Shown: positions 1-6,421 of the stretch, in pieces | How positions within the stretch are numbered: position 1 is the first letter of the stretch | Layout of the letters: the number at the start of each line of letters is the position of its first letter | Source of the DNA: Chloroflexota bacterium | Lineage (GTDB): Bacteria; Chloroflexota; Limnocylindria; Limnocylindrales; CSP1-4 | Assembly (NCBI GenBank): GCA_017882025.1 | Contig: JADGQG010000043.1 | Coordinates: 1 to 11,692, forward strand | DNA: 11,692 nt | Direction: 5' to 3' | Made by a program: the position numbers and the translations under genes | The notes under the pieces: model-generated | Told to the model about the DNA's origin: nothing | The model's database searches: none | Seen by the model: only the letters and a program-made list of their open reading frames with translations

Positions 1-12
1 GGAGGTTGCGTC

Positions 13-489
13 ATGGCCCACGCTCTCGTCCCGGTCCGGGGAACCTCGCGAATCCATCTCGGCTGGTTGGGGATCGGCGTACTGGTGGTCGTTGTGGCGC
101 TCGTCGGGGGCTTGGCCGGGTACTTCATCAAGGCGAGCCAAAGCGCCCCCGCCAACCCGGACCAGGCGCTGGCGAACGACCTGACGACTGCGTGGAGCAC
201 CACCTACGACACGGCTAAGGTCGTGCCGCTCTATGCACCCAACGCGACGTTCCACGACATGATCCTCAATTTGACGACCACGGGCCTCGCGAACATCCAG
301 GCGAAGGTGTCGAACTACATCGCACAGGGCTTCAAGGTCACGAACACCACGGCTCCGATCCGGGAGGGCAACTTCGTCGCCTGGTTCGGCACCTACGAGA
401 GCACGGGCCAGGCCGCGGCGCCGATTCTCAACGTCGTCAGGCTGAGCGACGGCAAGGTCGTCGATCAGTGGGTCTATCCGGCGCCCTGA
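13..489 (+). CDS. Membrane-anchored NTF2/SnoaL-like protein
   Basis: The start at 13 is supported by GGAGG at 1-5, seven bases upstream. The 158-residue product has a short basic/polar N-terminus, one strongly hydrophobic segment at about residues 16-37 (signal anchor or uncleaved signal peptide), and then a roughly 110-residue domain. That domain has the helix then curved-sheet pattern of SnoaL/NTF2-like folds: WSTTYDTAKVVPLYAPNATFHD near the start, then a GNFVAWFGTYESTG strand pair and a closing NVVRLSDGKVVDQW strand. The family includes ligand-binding pockets and polyketide cyclases. No catalytic residues can be assigned, and the domain probably lies outside the membrane. Nothing nearby points to a pathway. 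The fold call is moderately sure; the function is unknown. Confidence 0.72.
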   Translation: MAHALVPVRGTSRIHLGWLGIGVLVVVVALVGGLAGYFIKASQSAPANPDQALANDLTTAWSTTYDTAKVVPLYAPNATFHDMILNLTTTGLANIQAKVSNYIAQGFKVTNTTAPIREGNFVAWFGTYESTGQAAAPILNVVRLSDGKVVDQWVYPAP

Positions 490-513
490 ACGAGGCACTC
501 CTGGACGGGCGCC
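480..513 (+). terminator. Possible hairpin at the end of the NTF2-like gene
   Basis: GGCGCCC (480-486) and GGGCGCC (507-513) are perfectly complementary 7-bp arms around a 20-base loop, and the TGA stop of the upstream gene is at 487-489 in the loop. No T-run follows. It could be a weak terminator between convergent genes, or chance pairing in GC-rich DNA. Confidence 0.25.
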
Positions 514-531
514 AGATAGGACACCCTGACT

Positions 532-572
532 CCCGGCACCGCATTGGGCGCTCCGCTCTCGCCGGAGGATGG
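532..572. repeat. Dispersed intergenic repeat, copy A
   Basis: A 41-base stretch in the non-coding interval between two convergent genes. It aligns without gaps to 2035-2075 at about 35 of 41 positions by eye, sharing the core GGGCGCTCCGCTCTC and the end AGGATGG. A shorter relative lies at 1371-1395. The rest of 490-675 shows nothing I can assign. Confidence 0.5.
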
Positions 573-675
573 AGGCGGACAGGGCGACCGGGGGTGCTCC
601 GTTTCGCAGCAATCGTGGCGTTCTGCACCGACAGTCCGCGGGTCCGCCCCGATGCCCTCCCCGGCGGGGCGGGCG

Positions 676-798
676 CTATGTCTGGTGCCCCACTCCGAGG
701 GCGATCAGCACGATGCCGAAGACGTTCGCGAGGACCACGAGGGTAGCGAGGGCCAGGGCGAGCCGACCGAGCATGCGTGCCACGATCCGCATCCTCAT
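676..798 (-). CDS. 40-residue single-helix membrane peptide
   Basis: A small ORF of 40 residues. It begins MRMRIVARMLGR, continues as one hydrophobic helix of about 23-25 residues, and ends GVGHQT before TAG at 678-676. The basic N-terminus predicts a cytoplasmic N-terminus and one membrane span. Its ATG (798-796) overlaps the TGA of the upstream ORF (797-795) as ATGA, which suggests translational coupling. A second in-frame ATG at 792 has a better-spaced GGAG upstream and may be the true start (38 residues). No family is recognised. Such peptides can be accessory subunits, regulators or toxins, but nothing here distinguishes these. Confidence 0.5.
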   Translation of the reverse strand: MRMRIVARMLGRLALALATLVVLANVFGIVLIALGVGHQT

Positions 799-1118
799 CT
801 CCGCCGTCTAGCGGCCACCGGAGTGGGCGCGACCGATTCGAGCATGGCGCGCTGGCGCTCGATGGCACGACCCAGGCCGACAACGGCTCTAGCCCGACTT
901 GCGGCATTCTCGGGCGAGAGGTCGGCGTATGTCGGATCGCTGGTGAACGCGTAGTGGCTCACCGCACGTTCATCGGCGAACGCTGCCCAGTAGCCGATCT
1001 GACCAGACACCTGCTTGACGACCAGCCGAGCGATGAGCAGCTCGAGCCTGGCCGCGACCACCTCATCATGTTCGTCTGACGCACCAGCAACCGGCGTGGA
1101 CAGAATCAGGATGCTCAT
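795..1118 (-). CDS. Hypothetical protein, 107 residues
   Basis: I chose the ATG at 1118-1116 because protein-like sequence begins there (MSILILSTPVAGAS). The frame stays open farther upstream, but that part is arginine/proline/glycine-rich and looks non-coding. The body is helical and mixed-charge (for example LELLIARLVVKQVSGQIGYW and ENAASRARAVVGLGRAIERQ), with an alanine/arginine tail. No signal peptide, membrane span or known motif is seen. The start overlaps the stop of another minus-strand frame as ATGA (1118-1115), and the stop overlaps the start of the 40-residue peptide as ATGA (798-795). A short coupled operon is therefore likely. Function unknown. Confidence 0.5.
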   Translation of the reverse strand: MSILILSTPVAGASDEHDEVVAARLELLIARLVVKQVSGQIGYWAAFADERAVSHYAFTSDPTYADLSPENAASRARAVVGLGRAIERQRAMLESVAPTPVAARRRR

Positions 1119-1486
1119 CGGAACGGGCCCCTTGGAGCGAAGCCCCGGCGACCGCTTTGGGCCCTCGGGATCGGACCTTCGCCGAGGCTTCGCGTGTCGA
1201 CGATGACACCCGCGATCGTTCCCTTCAATGGCAGACGAAAGTACCAGGTGCATCCGGGCACCGCGGCAAGCGGCGCCGCGTCGTGGGCCGTCCTCGCCTT
1301 CGATGCTATGACCAGCGAGTGGACCGTCTTGCCGGAATCGAGCGAACGGCGGCGTCGGCCGACGTATGCGCCCCGGCTCCGCAGCGGGCGCTCCGTTCCG
1401 GATTGTGGTGGTGACGCGCCAAGGGACTGAGCTTCCGGGCGCCCGGGGGCCATTGCCCGAAACCAACACGCCGATCTGGGCGTCAA
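1115..1486 (-). CDS. Doubtful ORF upstream of the small coupled pair
   Basis: An open frame of up to 123 codons whose TGA (1117-1115) overlaps the next ATG as ATGA. The middle is protein-like (GKTVHSLVIASKARTAHD, then a stretch around WYFRLPLKGTIAGVIVDTR), but both ends are arginine/proline-rich, so the real start may be internal. A competing plus-strand frame, 1194-1430, starts with GTG six bases after GAGG and also reads plausibly (MTPAIVPFNGRRKYQVHPG onward). The two frames share the same third-codon positions, so GC bias cannot choose between them. The ATGA junction tips me towards the minus strand. Either may be spurious. No family recognised. Confidence 0.28.
   Translation of the reverse strand: MTPRSACWFRAMAPGRPEAQSLGASPPQSGTERPLRSRGAYVGRRRRSLDSGKTVHSLVIASKARTAHDAAPLAAVPGCTWYFRLPLKGTIAGVIVDTRSLGEGPIPRAQSGRRGFAPRGPFR
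1371..1395. repeat. Dispersed repeat, short copy B
   Basis: Twenty-five bases beginning CCCCGGCTCCGCA match 2034-2058 at 24 of 25 positions; the only difference is G for C at the 14th base. Similarity stops abruptly after GCTCCG. It lies in the weakly coding stretch 1119-1649, where only one doubtful ORF is proposed. Confidence 0.45.
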
Positions 1487-1649
1487 TACAGGTAGCAGCG
1501 CCTCTCGACGCTATCTCCCTCGCCCCGTCGCGCCCTGGGGGGCCGGCGGGGCGTGTCTTTGCCCGGGGAGTACGTAAGCACGGCCCCGGCAGCGTCCGTC
1601 CACGCACCGCCGGGCCACGTTGTGCCCCGTAGCGCGCTAGCCAAGGCGC

Positions 1650-1901
1650 CTAGTTCGACAACCCTGGCGAGAGACGACGTCCGCGGATCTCGTCCGCGAG
1701 CAGTCGGAACGCCATCGCGAGGTCCCGGTTGGCCGCGACGCATCCCGCTTCAACGGGGCCATTCGGGGGTCGACAGCCGACCCGCCATGTGCCATCCCGG
1801 AGCCTGGTTGGGCCGTAGAACGTCCAGCCGGCCGGCAGGAGCGCGTAGATCTTCGACCTCAACGACGTGAGCCCGTTGTCGGTCCGCCAGTCGTCGTCCA
1901 T
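1650..1901 (-). CDS. Hypothetical protein, 83 residues
   Basis: An ATG at 1901-1899 opens an 83-residue protein starting MDDDWRTDNGL. It has a compact aromatic/cysteine-containing centre (LPAGWTFYGPTRLRDGTWRV, then GCRPPNGPVEAGCVAANRD) and a C-terminal helix with LAMAFRLLADEIRGRR. The composition looks like a real soluble small protein, unlike the arginine/proline-rich shadow frames around it. Two cysteines, in the GCR and AGC stretches, could pair or bind metal, but no metal-binding spacing is evident. The ribosome-binding site is weak: AGGAT about 13 bases upstream. No family recognised and no clear operon partner. Confidence 0.5.
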   Translation of the reverse strand: MDDDWRTDNGLTSLRSKIYALLPAGWTFYGPTRLRDGTWRVGCRPPNGPVEAGCVAANRDLAMAFRLLADEIRGRRLSPGLSN

Positions 1902-2034
1902 CGTCGGGATGATCCTACGCCCACGTTCGTCGAAGGAGCCGTTTGGGTGCTACGTCCGGGACGGATTGCCGGATGGCCTGGCCGGTCGTGGGACAAGTGA
2001 GCGATAAGCGGCGACCGCCAGACTCAGCATGGCC

Positions 2035-2075
2035 CCCGGCTCCGCACCGGGCGCTCCGCTCTCCTCGAAGGATGG
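2035..2075. repeat. Dispersed intergenic repeat, copy C
   Basis: This 41-base copy lies in the 319-base gap 1902-2220 between divergent small genes. It matches copy A (532-572) at about 35 of 41 positions, and 2034-2058 matches copy B at 24 of 25. It can form a short hairpin, CCCGG(2035-2039)/CCGGG. Nothing else in 1902-2220 can be assigned, apart from an unconvincing CPTTG-containing minus-strand tail. Confidence 0.5.
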
Positions 2076-2220
2076 GACGCGCACCGGGCCACCTAGCGCC
2101 ATCATGTCCACGATGGCCACTCCTCAGTCCGAGGCTGTTTCCGGCAAGGGCATCCAGACCACAGATTGGAGAGGAGGACGAGGTTGACCGAGTCGTCTGC
2201 GAATTCGGGCCGAATGTCTC

Positions 2221-2418
2221 TTGTGGGCGCGGGGAATCGGATCTCTTGTGATCGCCTACTTGGCCGTGTCGCTCGTTGCCGGTGTGCTGCTCGGCCAATC
2301 GGCCCAGACGAACCCAATCGTTGTCGGCGTCATCGTCCTTCTCGGCGGACTCGTATACGCAGACATCATGCGGCGAGAGCGCCGTCGATCATCGGCGGAC
2401 AGCGCGCCGACCGCGTAG
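2221..2418 (+). CDS. Small two-helix membrane protein
   Basis: The frame is open from 2188 and gives up to 65 residues if TTG at 2221 is the start. GTG at 2248 is an alternative, with GGGGA 11-12 bases upstream. Two hydrophobic segments are clear: about residues 8-25 (SLVIAYLAVSLVAGVLLG) and 32-48 (PIVVGVIVLLGGLVYAD). They are followed by a very basic MRRERRR tail, which predicts a hairpin with both ends in the cytoplasm. No family recognised. The stop lies three bases from the stop of the convergent zinc-ribbon gene. A real membrane peptide is likely; the start is uncertain. Confidence 0.5.
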   Translation: MWARGIGSLVIAYLAVSLVAGVLLGQSAQTNPIVVGVIVLLGGLVYADIMRRERRRSSADSAPTA

Positions 2419-2421
2419 CGG

Positions 2422-2724
2422 TCAGGCCGCCCGCACTGACGCCGATTCCGCTCGCCGCCGACACAGCGAGCAGCCGACTGGCTTCTTCCCCCGCGTAAAG
2501 GGCGACGTGCGATACGGCGGATGCTCCGGGTCCTCCGGGCAGATCCAGCCGACCGCCTTGTCGTAGGTGGCCTTCATCCGGTCCGGCCGCAGCGGGCTGT
2601 TCGCCGCCGCGTCCCACTCCCGGACGAGATGCGGGTGGAGGGTCGCGAGCGACTTACCAACCGGCCGTGGCGCACAAGCTCGACCCTCCGGCACCATCGC
2701 GCTTGGCCGCCCGTCGCCGCCCAC
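2422..2724 (-). CDS. Single-repeat DUF4379-type zinc-ribbon protein
   Basis: The 100-residue product carries one copy of the treble-clef/zinc-ribbon repeat known as DUF4379: GKSLATLHPHLVREWD near residues 23-38, then NSPLRPDRM, then AVGWIC...PEH..YRTSPFTRG...GCSLCRRR to about residue 90. The probable zinc ligands are the Cys of GWIC, the His of PEH and the two Cys of GCSLC. This matches the family pattern EW-N-L-P-W-C-H-R-G-C-x-x-C. Many family members carry several tandem repeats; this one has a single unit and no attached enzyme domain. The start is uncertain: GTG at 2724, or ATG at 2697 just before the domain. Nucleic-acid binding is a family-level guess. Confidence 0.62.
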   Translation of the reverse strand: MGGDGRPSAMVPEGRACAPRPVGKSLATLHPHLVREWDAAANSPLRPDRMKATYDKAVGWICPEDPEHPPYRTSPFTRGKKPVGCSLCRRRAESASVRAA

Positions 2725-2842
2725 AGCGGGCTATCTCAGCCCAGCGGCACATGTTCTGCCGCCAGCGCAACGCTGCCTCGCGCCGTCCGGCTCAGGTCGC
2801 GCCCTCCGTCCTGCCTTCCTGCGGATAGATGGCCGCCCCGCG

Positions 2843-3370
2843 CTACTGGGTTCCCGTGTCGAGGGTGACCGCCATCGAGAGCATGGACCCGTCGTCGAAG
2901 GCGATGATCCGGGCGAAGGCCACGACACCGTTGCCCACCAGCAGCCAGTCATTCTCCAGCGGCCCGGGTGCATCGTTCGTGGTGCCGTGCGAGGACAGGA
3001 CCGTGACACCGCCGTGCTCAAGGGTGGCCTTGATCGCGTCCGCGAGGAGGAAGTAGATGGTCCGATCACCGCTGGCATGGGGGCAGCCGATGGCCCAAGA
3101 AGAGTGGCGGTCGGTCCCATAGACGGAGTTCGGATTGATGGGCGCCAACGTCCGACATGGTGACCCTCCGGGGACGGCTTGTGCGAGCGCCAGCGGGTCA
3201 AACGCAGCAAGCGGGTTACGGCGGAGATCGGGACTCGGAATGGGCACGTCCACCCGAACCGGGGTTGCGGCGAGGGAGGGGGACGGCTTGGTGACCGCCG
3301 ACTCGCACCCACAGACGACGAGCGCCGCCACCACCAAGCACGCGGCGACGAGCCTAATGCGACGACGCAT
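2843..3370 (-). CDS. Putative secreted lipoprotein
   Basis: I chose ATG at 3370-3368 because GAGGGAAG lies six bases upstream; the in-frame GTG at 3376 directly abuts that site. The 175-residue product has a typical export signal: MRRRIR, a hydrophobic stretch (LVAACLVVAALVV) and a cysteine pair, CGC. The second cysteine, after Gly, is the better lipobox candidate, though the box is not canonical. A proline/serine-rich spacer follows. The mature domain contains two further cysteines (GGSPCRTL and AIGCPHASGD), likely a disulfide, and ends in a strand-rich region (NDWLLVGNGVVAFARIIAFDDGSM). No family recognised. It would act on the outer face of the membrane. It is divergent from the XRE gene. 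Confidence 0.65.
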   Translation of the reverse strand: MRRRIRLVAACLVVAALVVCGCESAVTKPSPSLAATPVRVDVPIPSPDLRRNPLAAFDPLALAQAVPGGSPCRTLAPINPNSVYGTDRHSSWAIGCPHASGDRTIYFLLADAIKATLEHGGVTVLSSHGTTNDAPGPLENDWLLVGNGVVAFARIIAFDDGSMLSMAVTLDTGTQ

Positions 3371-3501
3371 GGCCACCTTCCCTCAAGCAGGCACGGGCCT
3401 CTGGCATGGGGACGCTACCGGGACACCGGCTGAGCGTACTCGGTCCTCACCGGCCGAACCCACTCGTGGTGACCTTGATCGCGTTCCCGCAGCGTCGAGA
3501 G

Positions 3502-3741
3502 GTGCCCGTCGACTCTTCCCCCGACGTTCTGGTCGCCCTCGGGCATGCTGTTCGCACGCTCCGGCTTGAGCGCGGGTTCTCGCAGGAGCGTCTCGCCGAG
3601 GAGTCCGGTCTGCATCCCCGCTACATCAGCGATGTCGAGCGCGGGCGTCGGAACGTCGGCATGGTCAACGTCGACCGGCTGGCCCGGGCGCTGTCGGTCG
3701 ACCTGCCGACCTTGATGGCCGGGGTGGAGGCGGAGCTCTGA
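3502..3741 (+). CDS. XRE-family helix-turn-helix regulator
   Basis: From GTG at 3502 the product is 79 residues and almost entirely one Cro/C1-type HTH: LGHAVRTLRLERGFSQERLA (helices 1-2), EESGLHPRYISDVERGRRN (recognition helix and turn), then NVDRLARALSVDLPTLMAG. The spacing and the FSQ-LA-SGL-YIS-ERG residues are textbook for HTH_3. The upstream frame is open to 3406, so other starts (GTG 3466/3469) are possible; GAGAG next to 3502 is a poor site. There is no effector domain. It sits about 155 bases upstream of aldA on the same strand and could control it or itself, but that rests on position alone. Confidence 0.78.
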   Translation: MPVDSSPDVLVALGHAVRTLRLERGFSQERLAEESGLHPRYISDVERGRRNVGMVNVDRLARALSVDLPTLMAGVEAEL

Positions 3742-3835
3742 GGCAGTCGGCGTGGAGACGATGGAGCGGACCCGGGGCCTGAGTCTCGACGGAGCGCAGC
3801 ACGGCGCGACTCCCGGTGACCTACGGCACTGGCAA

Positions 3836-3863
3836 CTCGACGCTGGGCGGTTCCAGACTCGAG
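3836..3863. promoter_or_regulatory. Candidate operator upstream of aldA
   Basis: CTCGACGCTGG (3836-3846) and CCAGACTCGAG (3853-3863) form an inverted repeat with 9 of 11 arm positions complementary and a 6-base spacer. It lies 35-62 bases before the aldA ATG, where a dimeric regulator could act. No clear -35/-10 pair was identified, and such repeats can occur by chance in GC-rich DNA. Confidence 0.3.
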
Positions 3864-3897
3864 GGCGCTCACCGCATGGTCCCAGTTGGAGGTTGCC

Positions 3898-5376
3898 ATG
3901 GCCACGGCCGTCGCATTGCGCCGGTACCAGAACTACATCGACGGGCGATTCGTGGACGCCCAGGGCGGCAAGACCGTCAAGGTGGAGAACCCGTCCACCG
4001 GGCAGATCGTCTCGGAGGTCCCGGACTCGTCGATCGAGGACACCCGGGAGGCGATCCGCGCCGCCGAGAAGGCGCAGGGCGACTGGGAGAAGCTGGCGCC
4101 CATCGAGCGCGCCGGGTATCTGCGCAAGATTGCGGCCGCGCTCCGGAAGGATCCCGAGCACCTCGCGCGGGTGATCTCCGAGGAGCAGGGCAAGGTTCTT
4201 GGCCTCTCCCGGGTCGAGGCGGGCTTCACGGCGGACTACATCGACTACATGGCCGAGTGGGCCCGCCGGCTCGAGGGCGAGGTCGTCACGAGCGATCGGC
4301 CGAACGAGCACATCCTCATGTTCCGGCACGCCATCGGCGTCATCGGTGGCATCGTGCCCTGGAACTTCCCCTTCTTCGTCATCGCGCGCAAGGTTGCACC
4401 GGCCCTCCTGACGGGCAACACGATCGTCATCAAGCCGAGCTCGATCACGCCGAACAACGCGGGCGAGTTCGCCAAGGCCGTGGCAGAGGCTGGGCTCCCC
4501 GCCGGTGTCTTCAATCTCGTCTGCGGGTCCGGTGCCGTCGTGGGGCAGGAGCTCGCCTCGAACCCTAGCATCGGCATGGTCAGCGTGACCGGCAGCGTCG
4601 ACACGGGCGTCCGGGTTATGGAAGCTGCCGCGAAGAACATCATCAAGGTGAACCTGGAGCTGGGCGGCAGCGCTCCGGCCATCGTCATGGCCGACGCCGA
4701 CATGGACCTCGCCGTCGAGTCGATCAAGGCATCCCGCGTCATCAACACCGGCCAGGTGTGCAACTGCGCCGATCGCGTCTACGTGGACAAGCGCGTCGCC
4801 GACGAGTTCACCGAGAAGTTCGTCAAGGCGATGAGCGAGACGAAATACGGCGATCCCCTCGTCGACGAAGGACTCGACATGGGTCCGTTCGTGAGCGGGG
4901 ATCAGCTCAAGCTCGTCGAGGGTCGCGTGAAGCAGGCCGTTGCCGACGGCGCCACGGTCCTCACCGGCGGCAAGCGGGACGCGGGCAGGCCGGAGGGCTA
5001 TTTCTACCCGGCCACGGTGCTCGGCAACTGCCGGCAGGGTATGCCGATCGTTCGGGACGAGATCTTCGGGCCCGTCATGCCGATCGTCACCTTCGACGAC
5101 CTCGACGAGGCGATCACCTACGCGAACGACTCCGTCTATGGCCTCACATCGTCGATCTACACGACGAACCTCGACGTCGCCATGCGCGCCTGCAAGGAGA
5201 TCAAGTTCGGCGAGACGTACATCAACCGCGAGAACTTCGAGGCGATGCAGGGATTCCACGCGGGCTGGCGAAAGTCGGGCATCGGGGGCGCCGACGGAAA
5301 GCACGGCCTCTACGAGAACACCCGGACCCACATGGTCTACGTCTCGTACGACCTGGCGGCCGGCAACAAGAAGTAG
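3898..5376 (+). CDS. aldA: NAD-dependent lactaldehyde/glycolaldehyde dehydrogenase
   Basis: ATG at 3898 follows GGAGG (3888-3892) by five bases; an in-frame TTG at 3886 is rejected. The 492-residue cytosolic enzyme aligns from memory along its length with E. coli AldA (479 residues). Shared blocks include FTADYIDYMAEWARR, VPWNFPFF, ALLTGNTIVIKPS, RVIN-GQVCNCA-RVYV, and a long near-identical block before the C-terminus (FGETYINRENFEAMQGFHAG onward). The aldehyde-dehydrogenase catalytic set is visible: Asn156 in PWNF, Glu254 in LELGG, nucleophile Cys288 in GQVCNC, and the EIFGPV motif. AldA oxidises L-lactaldehyde to L-lactate and glycolaldehyde to glycolate. LutABC downstream favours lactaldehyde as the main substrate. 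A strong palindrome separates it from lutA, so it may be transcribed partly on its own. Confidence 0.93.
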   Translation: MATAVALRRYQNYIDGRFVDAQGGKTVKVENPSTGQIVSEVPDSSIEDTREAIRAAEKAQGDWEKLAPIERAGYLRKIAAALRKDPEHLARVISEEQGKVLGLSRVEAGFTADYIDYMAEWARRLEGEVVTSDRPNEHILMFRHAIGVIGGIVPWNFPFFVIARKVAPALLTGNTIVIKPSSITPNNAGEFAKAVAEAGLPAGVFNLVCGSGAVVGQELASNPSIGMVSVTGSVDTGVRVMEAAAKNIIKVNLELGGSAPAIVMADADMDLAVESIKASRVINTGQVCNCADRVYVDKRVADEFTEKFVKAMSETKYGDPLVDEGLDMGPFVSGDQLKLVEGRVKQAVADGATVLTGGKRDAGRPEGYFYPATVLGNCRQGMPIVRDEIFGPVMPIVTFDDLDEAITYANDSVYGLTSSIYTTNLDVAMRACKEIKFGETYINRENFEAMQGFHAGWRKSGIGGADGKHGLYENTRTHMVYVSYDLAAGNKK

Positions 5377-5390
5377 CCGCCCGAACCATA

Positions 5391-5424
5391 GCCCTCGGGT
5401 CCCGGTCGACCGGGACCCGAGGGC
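5391..5424 (+). terminator. Perfect 34-bp palindromic hairpin after aldA
   Basis: The 17-base arm GCCCTCGGGTCCCGGTC is followed immediately by its exact reverse complement. In RNA this gives a very stable stem with a minimal loop around GTCGAC. No T-run follows; the next bases are TTCGAATCGG. Intrinsic-terminator-like hairpins without U-tracts are reported in high-GC bacteria, so partial termination or mRNA 3'-end protection between aldA and lutA is plausible. Being symmetric, it could also serve as a protein-binding site. Confidence 0.7.
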
Positions 5425-5464
5425 TTCGAATCGGACTGCGTCGGGCATGGCCCGTCTGGTCTGA

Positions 5465-6421
5465 ATGACCGTCACCGCGAGGCGTGAAACGGTGGTGCGG
5501 GCTCAACTCTTCGTGACCTGCATGGTGGATCTCTTCCGGCCGCGAGCTGGCGTCGCGGCCGTCCAGGTGCTGGAGCGCCGCGGCGTCGAGGTCGAGTTTC
5601 CCGGGGGCCAATCCTGCTGCGGCCAGTTCGCCTACAACGCCGGTCACCACCGCGAGGCCGCCGCGATGGGCCGGCAACTCGTGCGTGCCTTCGAGCCCAG
5701 CGACGCCGCTAGTCCGTCGGCCGACCCGCCGACGGTGATCGCGCTCTCCGGCTCGTGCGCGGCGATGATCAAGCACGAGATGCCCGACCTCCTCGAGCGC
5801 GACGCGTTGCAGAGGGGACGGACGCCGGCCACCGCGGCGCGCTGGCGCCGCCGGGCCGAGGCGCTTGCCGACCGCGTGGTCGAGCTCAGCGAGTGGCTCG
5901 ACCGCCAGGCCGTGCCGGGGCCAGAGGGGGTCGGGACCCGCGCCGAATCGGGCGGCCCGGCTTCGTCGGGTGGCCCGGGATACGCTGGCGCCTCTGGCAG
6001 CTCGACCCCCCTGAAGGTCGCCAGCCACACCGGCTGCCACATGCGCCGCCTGCTCGGTGCCACGGAGGCGCCGCTAAGCGTCCTGCGCCGTGCCGGTGTC
6101 GAGCCCGTGGAGCTGGACGATGCGGAGCAGTGCTGCGGGTTCGGGGGAAGCTTCGGGCTGCTCGAGCCGGACATCTCCGCGGCCATGGCCGACGCAAAGC
6201 TGGCCAACCTGGCAACGGCCCGGGGCGACGGTGTGACCTGCCTGGTGAGCGCGGACCTGGGCTGCCTCATGCAGCTCGGCGGGCGCCTCGACAGGCAGGG
6301 GGACGCGTTCCCCATGCTGCATCTTGCCGAGGCCGTGGATCTCGCGGACCGGCATCGGCTCACGCCCGCCGACATCGAGCGCACCGCGCGCAGCCAGGAG
6401 GCGGACCCCGATGCCCGGTGA
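5465..6421 (+). CDS. lutA: Lactate utilisation protein A, CCG-domain Fe-S subunit
   Basis: Two cysteine-rich CCG repeats define the family. The first includes LFVTCMVDLFRP, QSCCGQFAYNAG (Cys51-Cys52) and GSCAAMI (Cys98). The second includes HTGCHMRRLLG (Cys191), EQCCGFGGSFGL (Cys223-Cys224) and DLGCLMQLGG (Cys267). LutA is the CCG subunit of the LutABC system needed for L-lactate oxidation to pyruvate; such repeats bind Fe-S clusters. At 318 residues it is longer than the roughly 240 of Bacillus LutA, mainly because of a Gly/Ser/Pro/Ala-rich insert at about residues 150-183. ATG 5465 lacks a good ribosome site; GTG at 5492, nine bases after GCGAGG, is a fair alternative (309 residues). The 3' end overlaps lutB by 11 bases. 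Confidence 0.9.
   Translation: MTVTARRETVVRAQLFVTCMVDLFRPRAGVAAVQVLERRGVEVEFPGGQSCCGQFAYNAGHHREAAAMGRQLVRAFEPSDAASPSADPPTVIALSGSCAAMIKHEMPDLLERDALQRGRTPATAARWRRRAEALADRVVELSEWLDRQAVPGPEGVGTRAESGGPASSGGPGYAGASGSSTPLKVASHTGCHMRRLLGATEAPLSVLRRAGVEPVELDDAEQCCGFGGSFGLLEPDISAAMADAKLANLATARGDGVTCLVSADLGCLMQLGGRLDRQGDAFPMLHLAEAVDLADRHRLTPADIERTARSQEADPDAR

Noticed and set aside
1194..1430. Plus-strand 78-codon frame with GTG and a well-spaced GAGG
   Set aside because: It competes with the minus-strand frame at 1115-1486. Codon-position bias cannot separate them, and its C-terminal half is arginine/proline-rich. Kept only as an alternative in that entry.
1915..2000. Minus-strand tail reading LTCPTTGQAIRQSVPDVAPK before a stop at 1915
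   Set aside because: It looks faintly like a zinc-binding or fragmentary protein, but there is no second Cys pair, no convincing start, and the upstream part is composition-biased.
3415..5475. 686-codon open frame on the minus strand across the XRE gene, aldA and the palindrome
   Set aside because: It is antisense to aldA, whose motifs are unmistakable. Its Asp/Arg/Val-rich sequence has no domain and is typical of antisense frames in GC-rich genes.
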